From: Oscillospiraceae bacterium
GTDB taxonomy: Bacteria > Bacillota > Clostridia > Oscillospirales > Oscillospiraceae
Assembly: GCA_015068335.1 (NCBI GenBank)
Contig: SVKT01000019.1
Span: 1 to 18,430 of the forward strand
Direction of reading: 5' to 3'
DNA: 18,430 bases
Shown: positions 8,345-14,886 of the stretch, in pieces
Position numbering within the stretch: position 1 is the stretch's first letter
Layout: every line of letters begins with the position of its first letter
Position numbers and translations under genes: made by a program
Notes under the pieces: generated by a model
Seen by the model: the letters and a program-made list of their open reading frames with translations, nothing else
What the model was told of the DNA's origin: nothing
Databases searched by the model: none

Positions 8345-9040
8345 TCAAATGTCCTCGCGGTCGCCCTTGACCTGGGCGAGATAGCGGTACACGCTGGCCT
8401 GAGAGCAGCCCAGCCCCGCCGCCACATCCCGGACGGCGCCTTTGAGCAGGAAAATGCCGCCCTGCTCCAACGCGGCAACGATTTTCAGCCGCTCCTCGCC
8501 GGTCAGGCGCTCCGCACCAACGCCCAACTGCTCCAACTCCCGGGCAATGGCGTCCACCGCCACGGCGTCCGTGGAGTTGCGGAACTTCTCCGGCGCAGGG
8601 CTCTTGACCGCAGGCTTCCCGTCTGCGGGAAGCACATCTTCCACAAACATATCCGGGTGGCACAGCCCCATAAGCCGGCCGCCCAGTTCGCGGTAGCGGC
8701 TGTCGTCAAAGTTGATGCACAGCATACCGATGAGCCGGCCGTTCTGCTTGATGAACATCGTGCTGGATCGCAGTTCCTTCCCATTGACGGACACGCCGTA
8801 ATAGTGCAGGCGGTAATCCGAAGTTTCATAACTCTTGTCCCGCAGGATGCTCAGCGCCACATTGGTCAGGGGCGCACCGATCTCCCGCCCGCTGACGTGG
8901 TTGTTGGCAATGGCGATGATGGATCGGTTCTTGTCCGTCATATCGTGGAGAGCAACTTCATAATCCGGGCCCAGAGCCAAACCGAGAAATTCCGTCAGTT
9001 TTACATATTGTTGAAGCAGTGCGTTGGGAACAGACGGCAT
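8345..9040 (-). CDS. YheO/DauR-type transcriptional regulator (PAS-like + helix-turn-helix)
   Basis: The 231-residue protein has two parts known from the YheO/DauR family. The N-terminal PAS-like YheO domain (about 5-115) includes LGPDYEVALHDM, SIIAIANNHVSGREIGAPLT and GRLIGMLCINFD. The C-terminal helix-turn-helix (about 182-222) includes KGAVRDVAAGLGCSQASVYRYL. Members I know act on amino-acid use genes: DauR represses D-arginine catabolism. The gene is transcribed away from ridA and the tryptophanase-family gene, which makes that operon its likely target (inference). The ATG at 9040 is chosen over the upstream ATG at 9073 because AAGGGG lies seven bases before it. The upstream ATG overlaps the TATAAT of a near-perfect promoter and has no ribosome binding site. 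The effector may be the lyase substrate. Confidence 0.88.
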   Translation of the reverse strand: MPSVPNALLQQYVKLTEFLGLALGPDYEVALHDMTDKNRSIIAIANNHVSGREIGAPLTNVALSILRDKSYETSDYRLHYYGVSVNGKELRSSTMFIKQNGRLIGMLCINFDDSRYRELGGRLMGLCHPDMFVEDVLPADGKPAVKSPAPEKFRNSTDAVAVDAIARELEQLGVGAERLTGEERLKIVAALEQGGIFLLKGAVRDVAAGLGCSQASVYRYLAQVKGDREDI

Positions 9041-9071
9041 ACGGACACCCCTTTTCTTTTCAGTTTTCTTC

Positions 9072-9101
9072 ATTATATGTCGATTTATGTGGGTCTGTCA
9101 A
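9072..9101 (-). promoter_or_regulatory. Consensus promoter of the YheO-like regulator
   Basis: On the minus strand a perfect TTGACA (9101-9096) and a perfect TATAAT (9077-9072) are separated by 18 bases. The -35 box abuts a 12-base A6T6 palindrome (9100-9111), a possible autoregulatory or UP-element site. Confidence 0.82.
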
Positions 9102-9221
9102 AAAATTTTTTCTTATCACGGGAATAAATTGTTTTCACGTCGCTTTTACAAACCTTTGTTGACAATTGCCACAAATTTCCGTTTTTTATCTGCTTCCTCG
9201 TACAAAGTACACAACTGAACC
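9102..9221. other. AT-rich divergent control region
   Basis: The regulator and ridA diverge from this stretch, and I see no coding signal in it. Notable are the A6T6 palindrome at its left edge, the short palindrome GTACAAAGTAC at 9200-9210, and an additional TTGACA at 9159-9164 without a good -10 partner. Its base composition is much lower in GC than the flanking genes. Confidence 0.5.
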
Positions 9222-9250
9222 TTGACAAAAATTTTTTGTTTTGATAATGT
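9222..9250 (+). promoter_or_regulatory. Promoter of the ridA-lyase operon with palindromic spacer
   Basis: TTGACA (9222-9227) is perfect. The -10 is either TAATGT at 17 bases (9245-9250) or the better-matching GATAAT at only 15 bases (9243-9248), so basal strength may depend on an activator. The spacer holds an A5T6 palindrome flanked by AC and GT (9226-9239), resembling the A6T6 element of the divergent promoter. Confidence 0.6.
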
Positions 9251-9281
9251 TATATCGTATGAACGAAAGGAGACGTTTCTG

Positions 9282-9659
9282 ATGAAAACCGTTATCAGCA
9301 CGACCAATGCCCCCGCGGCCATCGGTCCGTACAGCCAGGCAATCGATTTAGGCAATCTGGTCATCACTTCCGGTCAGTTGCCCATTGACGTCGCCACCGG
9401 CGCATTCCCCGAGGGCATCGAGGCCCAGACCCGTCAGTCTCTGACCAACGTGAAGGCCATTCTGGCCGAGGCCGGTCTGACGATGGACAACGTGGTAAAG
9501 ACCACCGTGTTCCTCAGCGATATGAACAATTTCGCCGCTATGAACGGTGTGTACGCACAGTTCTTCACCGAGGGCAACTATCCCGCCCGCAGCGCCGTCG
9601 AGGTAGCCCGTCTGCCCAAGGACGCACTGGTGGAGATCGAGGTCATCGCCGTTAAGTAA
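9282..9659 (+). CDS. ridA: RidA-family enamine/imine deaminase
   Basis: RidA hydrolyses reactive enamines and imines such as 2-aminoacrylate to the keto acid and ammonia. The 125-residue protein shows the family landmarks: APAAIGPYSQA at 10-20, TSGQLP at 29-34, and the terminal segment YPARSAVEVARLPKDALVEIEVIA at 100-123, with Arg103 equivalent to the carboxylate-binding arginine of E. coli RidA and Glu119 nearby. Length and motifs match catalytically competent members. The ATG at 9282 follows AAAGGAG; a longer frame from 9222 overlaps the promoter. It is the first gene of the operon, 135 bases ahead of a lyase whose chemistry releases 2-aminoacrylate, which explains the pairing. RidA members are widespread, so its role beyond this operon cannot be excluded. 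Confidence 0.95.
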   Translation: MKTVISTTNAPAAIGPYSQAIDLGNLVITSGQLPIDVATGAFPEGIEAQTRQSLTNVKAILAEAGLTMDNVVKTTVFLSDMNNFAAMNGVYAQFFTEGNYPARSAVEVARLPKDALVEIEVIAVK

Positions 9660-9794
9660 TTTATTTCGTATCCCTGCAATGATACTGTCCGCTAGGCGCA
9701 AAGGCAGGCAAGGGAAGCCCGCCCTTCGACGACCGGGGTATCCTCTAAAATATTGGTGCGAAACGCACCCAACAACAATTGGAGGTAAAGTATT
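9660..9794 (+). promoter_or_regulatory. Structured leader between ridA and the lyase gene (possible cis-acting RNA)
   Basis: The 135-base stretch is rich in inverted repeats. GATAC at 9681-9685 can pair with either of two identical GTATCC copies, at 9668-9673 and 9738-9743, giving two mutually exclusive folds. A hairpin forms between GGCAGGC and GCCCGCC (one mismatch) in the interior. A last hairpin, GGTGCG-AAA-CGCACC, stands just before the lyase ribosome binding site GGAGGT. I recognise no known riboswitch consensus and see no T run, so any control would more likely act on translation or by an unknown route. Confidence 0.4.
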
Positions 9795-11441
9795 ATGGCT
9801 AAGCAGTATCCCTTGAAGGCAGCAACCCCCCATTCCTACACCTACGCTGTCCGTCACCTTCCCGAAGTCACCGTGGAGCAGCGCGAGCGCGCTCTGAATG
9901 CAACGCACTGGAACGAGTTCGCGTTCCCCGCCGGTATGCTGACCGTCGATATGCTGTCTGACTCCGGCACCACCGCTATGACCGATGTCCAGTGGTCCGC
10001 CCTGATGCTGGGCGACGAGGCTTACGGCCGCAACAACGGCTACTACTGCCTGCTGGACGCTTTCCGCGACATTTTCGAGCGCGGCGGCGAGAAGAACTGG
10101 AAGAACTCCATTGACCTGATCCGCACCGGCTGCAAGGACGTCGACAAACTGATGGACGAGTTGTACCTGTGCGAGTATGAGGGCGGATTGTTCAACGGCG
10201 GCGCCGCTCAGATGGAGCGTCCCAACGCCTTCATCATCCAGCAGGGCCGTGCCGCAGAGTCCGTCCTGATGGAGATCGTGAAGAAGATCCTGGCCGAGCG
10301 TTTCCCCGGCAAGGTGTTCACCATCCCCTCCAACGGCCACTTCGACACCACCGAGGGCAACATCAAGCAGATGGGATCCATCCCCCGCAACCTGTACAAC
10401 AAGGAACTGCTGTATGAAGTTCCCGAGGGCGGCAAGTACGAGAAGAACCCGTTCAAGGGCAATATGGACCTGGAAAAGTTGGAACAGTTGATCACCACCG
10501 TCGGCCCCGAGAATGTGCCTCTGGTGTTTATGTGCATCACCAACAACCCCGTCTGCGGCCAGGCCGTTTCTATGGCCAACATCCGCGCCACTTCCGAGAT
10601 CGCTCACAAGTACAACATCCCCTTCGTCCTGGATACCGCTCGCTGGGCCGAGAACGCCTACTTTATCAAGATGAACGAGGACGGCTACGAGGATAAGGAC
10701 ATCGGCTACATCGCCACCGAGATGTTCTCCTACTGCGACGCTTTCTGTATGTCCGCCAAGAAGGACGGCCACGCCAATATGGGCGGTATGCTGGCCTTCC
10801 GCGACAAGGGTCTGTTCTGGAAGAACTTCTCCGACTTCGACGCCGACGGCAACCTGACCTTCGACGTGGGCGTCCGCCTGAAAGTGAAGCAGATCTCCTG
10901 CTACGGCAACGACTCTTACGGCGGTATGTCCGGCCGTGATATGATGGCTCTGGCCGTCGGTCTGAAAGAGTCCTGCAACTTCCAGTACCTGCACGACCGT
11001 ATCTCTCAGTGCAACTACCTGGCTGAGGGCTTCTACAATGCCGGCGTCAAGGGCGTCATCCTGCCCGCAGGCGGCCACGGCGTGTACATCGATATGACCC
11101 AGTTCTTCGACGGCAAGCGCGGCCACGAGACCTTCGCCGGCCAGGGCTTCTCTATGGAACTGATCCGTCGTTACGGTATCCGTACCTCCGAGTTGGGCGA
11201 CTACTCTATGGAGTATGACCTGAAAACTCCCGAGCAGCAGGCCGAGGTGTGCAACGTTGTCCGTTTTGCCATCAACCGCAGCCAGTTGACCAAGGAGCAC
11301 CTGGACTACGTCATCGAGGCCGTCTCCGAACTGTACAAGGATCGCGAGAACATCCCCAATATGCGCATCATTTCCGGCAAGAACCTGCCGATGCGTCACT
11401 TCCACTGCTTCCTCGAACCCTACGCCAACGAGGAGAAGTAA
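9795..11441 (+). CDS. tnaA: Tryptophanase-family PLP-dependent beta-eliminating lyase (long form)
   Basis: Tryptophanase splits L-tryptophan to indole, pyruvate and ammonia, using pyridoxal phosphate. The 548-residue protein aligns with the family along its length: DSGTTAMTDVQWSALMLGDEAY early on, NGHFDTTEGN near 181-190, NNPVCGQAVSMANI, LDTARWAENAYFIK, and SAKKDGHANMGG with the PLP lysine at Lys323. Three positions known to separate the two family activities favour tryptophanase: Asp184 (Asp137 in E. coli TnaA, Thr in tyrosine phenol-lyase), Leu467 in SELGD (Arg381 in tyrosine phenol-lyase), and His535 in MRHF (His463 in TnaA, Phe in tyrosine phenol-lyase). It is some 77 residues longer than E. 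coli TnaA and clearly divergent, so another substrate remains possible. Codon use is strongly biased (CTG, AAG, TAC, CGC), suggesting high expression. GGAGGT lies eight bases before the ATG. Confidence 0.88.
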   Translation: MAKQYPLKAATPHSYTYAVRHLPEVTVEQRERALNATHWNEFAFPAGMLTVDMLSDSGTTAMTDVQWSALMLGDEAYGRNNGYYCLLDAFRDIFERGGEKNWKNSIDLIRTGCKDVDKLMDELYLCEYEGGLFNGGAAQMERPNAFIIQQGRAAESVLMEIVKKILAERFPGKVFTIPSNGHFDTTEGNIKQMGSIPRNLYNKELLYEVPEGGKYEKNPFKGNMDLEKLEQLITTVGPENVPLVFMCITNNPVCGQAVSMANIRATSEIAHKYNIPFVLDTARWAENAYFIKMNEDGYEDKDIGYIATEMFSYCDAFCMSAKKDGHANMGGMLAFRDKGLFWKNFSDFDADGNLTFDVGVRLKVKQISCYGNDSYGGMSGRDMMALAVGLKESCNFQYLHDRISQCNYLAEGFYNAGVKGVILPAGGHGVYIDMTQFFDGKRGHETFAGQGFSMELIRRYGIRTSELGDYSMEYDLKTPEQQAEVCNVVRFAINRSQLTKEHLDYVIEAVSELYKDRENIPNMRIISGKNLPMRHFHCFLEPYANEEK

Positions 11442-11719
11442 TTCCCCCAACGAAATACGTGACCCGCGCCTGTTGCGGCGCGGGTCGCGTTCCCGAAAAT
11501 CCTGCTTGATCGGCACTGCGTGGAAAGAGCGCCGGTGCGGGTCGGACTCGAACCGCTCTGCCGCGTGGAACTGGCAGGGCGGTGAGAAACACAATTATGC
11601 GTAAGGCGCGCCGCGTGGAAAGAGCGCACCGACGAATGTGTGTGAAAGAGGCGAAGTTCGCAACTGAATACGGTTTGCGGACTCCGCCTTTTTATTTAAA
11701 AAGGAAAAGGAGTTACACT
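11442..11719 (+). promoter_or_regulatory. Leader region of the NSS transporter with repeated GTGGAAAGAGCG motif
   Basis: This 278-base gap contains no convincing gene or promoter. It opens with a perfect 10-base-pair hairpin at 11461-11486 (GACCCGCGCC / GGCGCGGGTC) that lacks a T run. GCGTGGAAAGAGCGC occurs twice exactly (11518-11532 and 11613-11627), partly at 11561-11570 (CCGCGTGGAA), and in altered form at about 11640-11653 (GTGTGAAAGAGGCG). It ends in the intrinsic terminator at 11650-11697, immediately before the transporter's ribosome binding site. An in-frame extension of the transporter gene to 11582 has no family similarity and crosses this terminator. Confidence 0.6.
11650..11697 (+). 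terminator. Intrinsic terminator directly upstream of the transporter gene (attenuator candidate)
   Basis: A 14-base-pair stem pairs GGCGAAGTTCGCAA (11650-11663) with TTGCGGACTCCGCC (11675-11688), with one G-U pair and one A-C mismatch, an 11-base loop and the tail TTTTTATTT. The transporter's AAAGGAG starts at 11707, so no promoter fits between them and expression must depend on read-through. Confidence 0.8.
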
Positions 11720-13150
11720 ATGAGTACTCAGACTCTGGAAAAGCGCGACGGCTTCCAGAGCAAGTGGGGCTTTATTCTCGCTTGCATTGGTTCCGCTGTC
11801 GGTATGGGCAACATCTGGCGTTTCCCCATTATGGTCTCCCGTTATGGCGGCCTGACCTTTCTGATCCCTTATTTCGTTTTCGTCATCCTGATCGGTGCTT
11901 CCGGCGTTATGGAGGAGTTTGCACTCGGCCGTTGGGCTGGTGCCGGCCCCGTTGGCGCTTTCGGTAAGTGTACCGAAAGCCGCACCGGCAAGAAGACTCC
12001 CGGCGAAGTGATCGGCGCTCTGCCTATCATCGGTTCTATGATGCTGGCTATCGGCTACACCGTGGTTCTGGGCTGGATCTTCAAGTATGCTTTCCTGGCT
12101 CTGTCCGGTCAACTGTTCGCTATGGGCACCGAGCTGAATCCCTCCTTCGGCATTCTGGGCGAGTTCATTGCCACCGCTCCTGAGGCTTCCACTCTGGGCG
12201 AAGCTGTCTCTATGATGTTCTCCGAAGGTCTGTTCACTCTGGGTAACACCACCTGGCAGTTGATCGGTCTGGTGGTCTCCCTGATCATTATGGCTATGGG
12301 TATTGCCGCCGGTATCGAGAAGGCCAACAAGGTTATGATGCCCGTTCTGTTCTTCTTGTTCGTCGGCCTGGCAATCTACATTGCCACTCTGCCCGGCGCT
12401 GCCGATGGCTACAAGTACATTTTCACCCTGGATCCCAAGGGCCTGCTGAACTGGGAAGTTCTGCTGTTCGCTTTCGGTCAGGCTTTCTTCTCCCTGTCTG
12501 TTGCAGGTAACGGCTCCGTGATCTACGGTTCCTACCTGTCCAAGGACGAGGACATTCCCTCCTCCGCACGCAACGTTGCGATCTTCGACACCCTGGCCGC
12601 TCTGCTTGCTATGCTGGTCATTCTGCCCTCTATGGGTGTTGGCGGTATGGAGCCCTCTTCCTCCGGCCCGGGCCTGATGTTCATCTATCTGGTCAGCGTG
12701 CTGAACGGTATGGCCGGCGGCAAAATCGTCGGTATGGTATTCTTTGTTGCCGTTCTGTTTGCCGGCGTTTCCTCCATCGTCAACCTGTATGAGGCTCCCG
12801 TGGCTTTCCTGCAGGAGAAGTTGAAGATGAAGCGTCTTCCCGCCGTTGCCACTATCGGCATCGTCGGCGCCGTCATTTCTGTCATCATCCAGCCCTGGAC
12901 CTCTCAGTGGATGGATCTGGTGTCCGTGTACATCTGTCCCCTGGGCGCTCTGCTGGCCGGCATTATGTTCTTCTGGGTCCTCAAGAAGGACACCGCTATG
13001 GCCGCTGTCAACGAAGGCCGCACTGCCGGCAAGAAGGCTATCGACAGTTGGTTCTATCCTCTGGGCAAGTACGGCTACTGCTTCCTGGCAGCCATCGCTC
13101 TGATTGGTGGCGCCTGGTACTTCCTGACCTTCGGTGCTTCCATCGGCTAA
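11720..13150 (+). CDS. Sodium-dependent amino-acid transporter (NSS/SNF family, TnaT/MhsT-like)
   Basis: This cytoplasmic-membrane sodium symporter has 476 residues and about eleven transmembrane segments, the usual architecture of bacterial NSS carriers. The first helix carries the family signature GSAVGMGNIWRFP at 24-36, which forms the sodium and substrate site. YGGLTFLIPYF follows, and later segments (GYTVVLGWIFKYAF, FALGQAFFSLSV-like FAFGQAFFSLSVAGNGSVIYGSYL) fit helices 3 and 6. Known relatives include the tryptophan carrier TnaT of Symbiobacterium and the hydrophobic amino-acid carrier MhsT of Bacillus. Its place after a tryptophanase-family gene suggests it imports the lyase substrate (inference). 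The ATG has AAAGGAG seven bases upstream. The gene ends at the bidirectional terminator at 13187-13220, and its upstream leader points to attenuation control. Confidence 0.93.
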   Translation: MSTQTLEKRDGFQSKWGFILACIGSAVGMGNIWRFPIMVSRYGGLTFLIPYFVFVILIGASGVMEEFALGRWAGAGPVGAFGKCTESRTGKKTPGEVIGALPIIGSMMLAIGYTVVLGWIFKYAFLALSGQLFAMGTELNPSFGILGEFIATAPEASTLGEAVSMMFSEGLFTLGNTTWQLIGLVVSLIIMAMGIAAGIEKANKVMMPVLFFLFVGLAIYIATLPGAADGYKYIFTLDPKGLLNWEVLLFAFGQAFFSLSVAGNGSVIYGSYLSKDEDIPSSARNVAIFDTLAALLAMLVILPSMGVGGMEPSSSGPGLMFIYLVSVLNGMAGGKIVGMVFFVAVLFAGVSSIVNLYEAPVAFLQEKLKMKRLPAVATIGIVGAVISVIIQPWTSQWMDLVSVYICPLGALLAGIMFFWVLKKDTAMAAVNEGRTAGKKAIDSWFYPLGKYGYCFLAAIALIGGAWYFLTFGASIG

Positions 13151-13186
13151 TCTCCCCGCTTTTTTGACAGAAGTCATCTCTTGCAC

Positions 13187-13220
13187 AAAAACATCCCGCT
13201 GCGTTTGCAGCGGGATGTTT
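13187..13220. terminator. Bidirectional intrinsic terminator between transporter and ECF gene
   Basis: A perfect 12-base-pair stem (ACATCCCGCTGC / GCAGCGGGATGT, loop GTTT) is followed by TTCTTTT on the plus strand and by a T run on the minus strand. It serves the converging genes ending at 13150 and 13235. Confidence 0.88.
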
Positions 13221-13234
13221 CTTTTATTCTGATT

Positions 13235-13771
13235 TTACCGAATGACTCCCGCTTTGCGCAGCGCCATCACGATGACCGGGATCAACAGAATATGGACGAT
13301 TATGCCCGGCACGGCGTTGGTAAAGGCGCCTGCCAAAAAGGCCGCCCAGGTAAAGGCCGCGCCGGAAACGCCGGAGAACACCGCCATCGCCGCGCCCCAG
13401 ACCACGCGTCCCGCCAGCATCGCGGCGATCAGGGCGGCGTAAATGCTTCCCGTCCGCCTGGGCAGCAGACGGTACAGCAGTCCGGAAACGACGCCGTAGG
13501 TCGCCAGTTCAAAACACATCGCAGCGGCAGTCAGCAGGGGCGGCATACCAAACCACAGATGCCGCAGCAGCGGCGCCATAACGCCCACCGCCAGCGCCCA
13601 CCACGGGCCGCACAGGAAACCCGCCAGAAACACGGGGATATGCATCGGACTGAGCATATTGCCGATCTGCGGGATCTGCCCCGTCAGGAAGGGCAGCACC
13701 ATACACAGCGCAAGGCACGCCGAGGCATACAGCAGCCGCAGTACCGCGCTTTGTCGAATGCGCTGCTTCAC
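13235..13771 (-). CDS. ECF-type transporter substrate-binding (S) component
   Basis: The 178-residue, strongly hydrophobic protein has about six membrane segments and the size of an S component of energy-coupling-factor vitamin importers. GNMLSPMHIPVFLAGFLCGP (37-56), PLLRHLWFGMPPLLTAAAMCFELATYG (67-93) and GLLYRLLP fit a broad ECF S-component family. I cannot name the vitamin with confidence. No energizing EcfA/EcfT genes are nearby, as expected for group II systems that share one module. The start is a GTG at 13771 overlapping the kinase stop in a GTGA overlap, with GGAGGTGGAG upstream, so it is translationally coupled to the kinase. The pair suggests uptake followed by phosphorylation of the same compound (inference). 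Confidence 0.8.
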   Translation of the reverse strand: MKQRIRQSAVLRLLYASACLALCMVLPFLTGQIPQIGNMLSPMHIPVFLAGFLCGPWWALAVGVMAPLLRHLWFGMPPLLTAAAMCFELATYGVVSGLLYRLLPRRTGSIYAALIAAMLAGRVVWGAAMAVFSGVSGAAFTWAAFLAGAFTNAVPGIIVHILLIPVIVMALRKAGVIR

Positions 13772-14832
13772 GGCTCCACCTCCAAAATCAGGTCACAGCG
13801 ATCCGCTGTGTCAAATGCTTCAAAATACCGATCCTCCATCGGGATCCACACGGAGAAAAACCGCTCTGCCGCAGCCGCGCCGTTGCGGTGCAGAATGCGG
13901 CGGCGCTGGATCTCCGGCGTCTGGCGCAGGAACACGGACAGATCATAATGATCCGCCAGCGCCGGATGCATACTGTACGCACCCTCCACCACGGTAAGCG
14001 CGGCCGGTGAAACTTCCACCGGCTCTGCCAGTGCCTGCACGGCGCAGTCGTAGGGGCGGTAGCGCACAACGCCGGTGCTGCGGGACAACGGCCCCAGAAC
14101 CTCCTCCAAAAACCGCTCCCGATCCACATTGCCGCCCGGCTCTGCCAGCCGCGCCGCCGTCCGCTGTTCGGGGCGGAGGAAGAAATCATCCATATGAAAC
14201 ACCGCCGCGCCGTAAACGCGCCGCAGCAGATCCGCCAGCGTGGTCTTTCCGCTGCCGGCGCCGCCCTCGATGGCCAGCACCACGCGGCCGTTCTCCGCCA
14301 GTTTCCGGTCGATGGCGGCAAACAGAGGCAGTGCCCACGCCATCTCCCACCGCACTACCCGGTAGGCCGGTGCGTATGCGGCGCGGAACGCTTCCGAGTG
14401 GCGGCAGAGGGGATAGCCCGCACGCCGCCATTCTTCCGCCGCGGCCGCCATTTCTTCGTACCCAAAGGACAGCGCGCCGCCCCTTGTCAGGGTCAGCGCC
14501 TCTTCCAGAAGCGCTTCCGCCGACAAGTCGCTGCCGCATTTCTCCCGCGCAGAGAGAACAAACAGTTTCAGCAGCGTTTCCGCCGACAGGCCCAAACGGA
14601 AACACGCACGCAGATGCACCCGGCCAAAATTGCCGCCCAGCCGCTCCGCGTCCGGCCCGCCCGTCGGCGTCACGGTTTCCAGTTCCCGCCAAAGCCGCGC
14701 CGCAGCTTCCGCCTCGTCCGCAACAAAGTGCCCACAGCCAAATACGCTCTGGTGAATGGCTTTCAGCAGGTCCTGCGGCCGCAGCGCCGGGTAGCGGGCG
14801 CACTGCTCCCGCAAAAATGAACTGTTTTCCAC
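13768..14832 (-). CDS. Uridine-kinase-like P-loop kinase with an extra N-terminal domain
   Basis: The 354-residue protein has a C-terminal kinase domain of the uridine kinase/phosphoribulokinase class: Walker A GGAGSGKT at 190-197, the substrate-site motif HMDDFF at 213-218 followed by RPEQRT, an RYRPYDC segment near 257-263, and VVEGAYSMHP. The first 160 residues (ending near SFGYEEMAAAAEEWRRAGYP) form a helical domain I do not recognise, with a conserved-looking AIHQSVFGCGHFVADE segment. The substrate is unknown; a nucleoside or vitamin such as nicotinamide riboside or pantothenate would fit the coupled ECF S component. The GTG at 14832 is preferred because AAGGGGG lies nine bases upstream, and the in-frame ATG at 14862 falls within the promoter's -10 region. 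Confidence 0.8.
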   Translation of the reverse strand: MENSSFLREQCARYPALRPQDLLKAIHQSVFGCGHFVADEAEAAARLWRELETVTPTGGPDAERLGGNFGRVHLRACFRLGLSAETLLKLFVLSAREKCGSDLSAEALLEEALTLTRGGALSFGYEEMAAAAEEWRRAGYPLCRHSEAFRAAYAPAYRVVRWEMAWALPLFAAIDRKLAENGRVVLAIEGGAGSGKTTLADLLRRVYGAAVFHMDDFFLRPEQRTAARLAEPGGNVDRERFLEEVLGPLSRSTGVVRYRPYDCAVQALAEPVEVSPAALTVVEGAYSMHPALADHYDLSVFLRQTPEIQRRRILHRNGAAAAERFFSVWIPMEDRYFEAFDTADRCDLILEVEP

Positions 14833-14857
14833 GCCGTGCGCCCCCTTTCTCCCGTGT

Positions 14858-14886
14858 ATCATACCATTCCCCTCATTTCCGGGCAA
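14858..14886 (-). promoter_or_regulatory. Promoter of the kinase-ECF operon
   Basis: On the minus strand, TTGCCC (14886-14881) and TATGAT (14863-14858) are 17 bases apart, about 26 bases before the GTG start. This rules out the longer reading frame for the kinase. Confidence 0.65.

Noticed and set aside
9041..9073. Start of the YheO-like regulator at ATG 9073
   Set aside because: That ATG overlaps the TATAAT box of the promoter and has no ribosome binding site; ATG 9040 has one.
9660..9794. Known riboswitch (c-di-GMP, glycine, lysine, T-box) before the lyase gene
   Set aside because: Fragments such as GCGCAAAGG recall some aptamers, but no complete consensus core is present for any class I could recall.
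9795..11441. Identification of the lyase as tyrosine phenol-lyase
   Set aside because: The positions equivalent to Thr124, Arg381 and Phe448 of tyrosine phenol-lyase are Asp184, Leu467 and His535 here, the tryptophanase-type pattern.
11461..11486. Perfect GC hairpin after the lyase gene as an intrinsic terminator
   Set aside because: It is followed by GCGTTCCCG without a T run, so I treat it as part of the leader structure rather than a terminator.
9348..11594. A 748-codon minus-strand open frame opposite the lyase gene
   Set aside because: It is a shadow of the strongly codon-biased lyase gene and part of ridA; no motifs, no ribosome binding site. The same holds for the long frames opposite pgi (3998-5557) and the transporter (11696-13186).
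11538..11600. A tRNA gene on the minus strand suggested by GGTTCGAGTCC
   Set aside because: The T-arm stem pairs in only three positions, and no acceptor stem or seven-base anticodon loop can be formed around it.
11582..11719. N-terminal extension of the transporter from GTG 11582
   Set aside because: The extra 46 residues are basic and not seen in the family, the intrinsic terminator lies inside, and the ATG at 11720 has the proper ribosome binding site.
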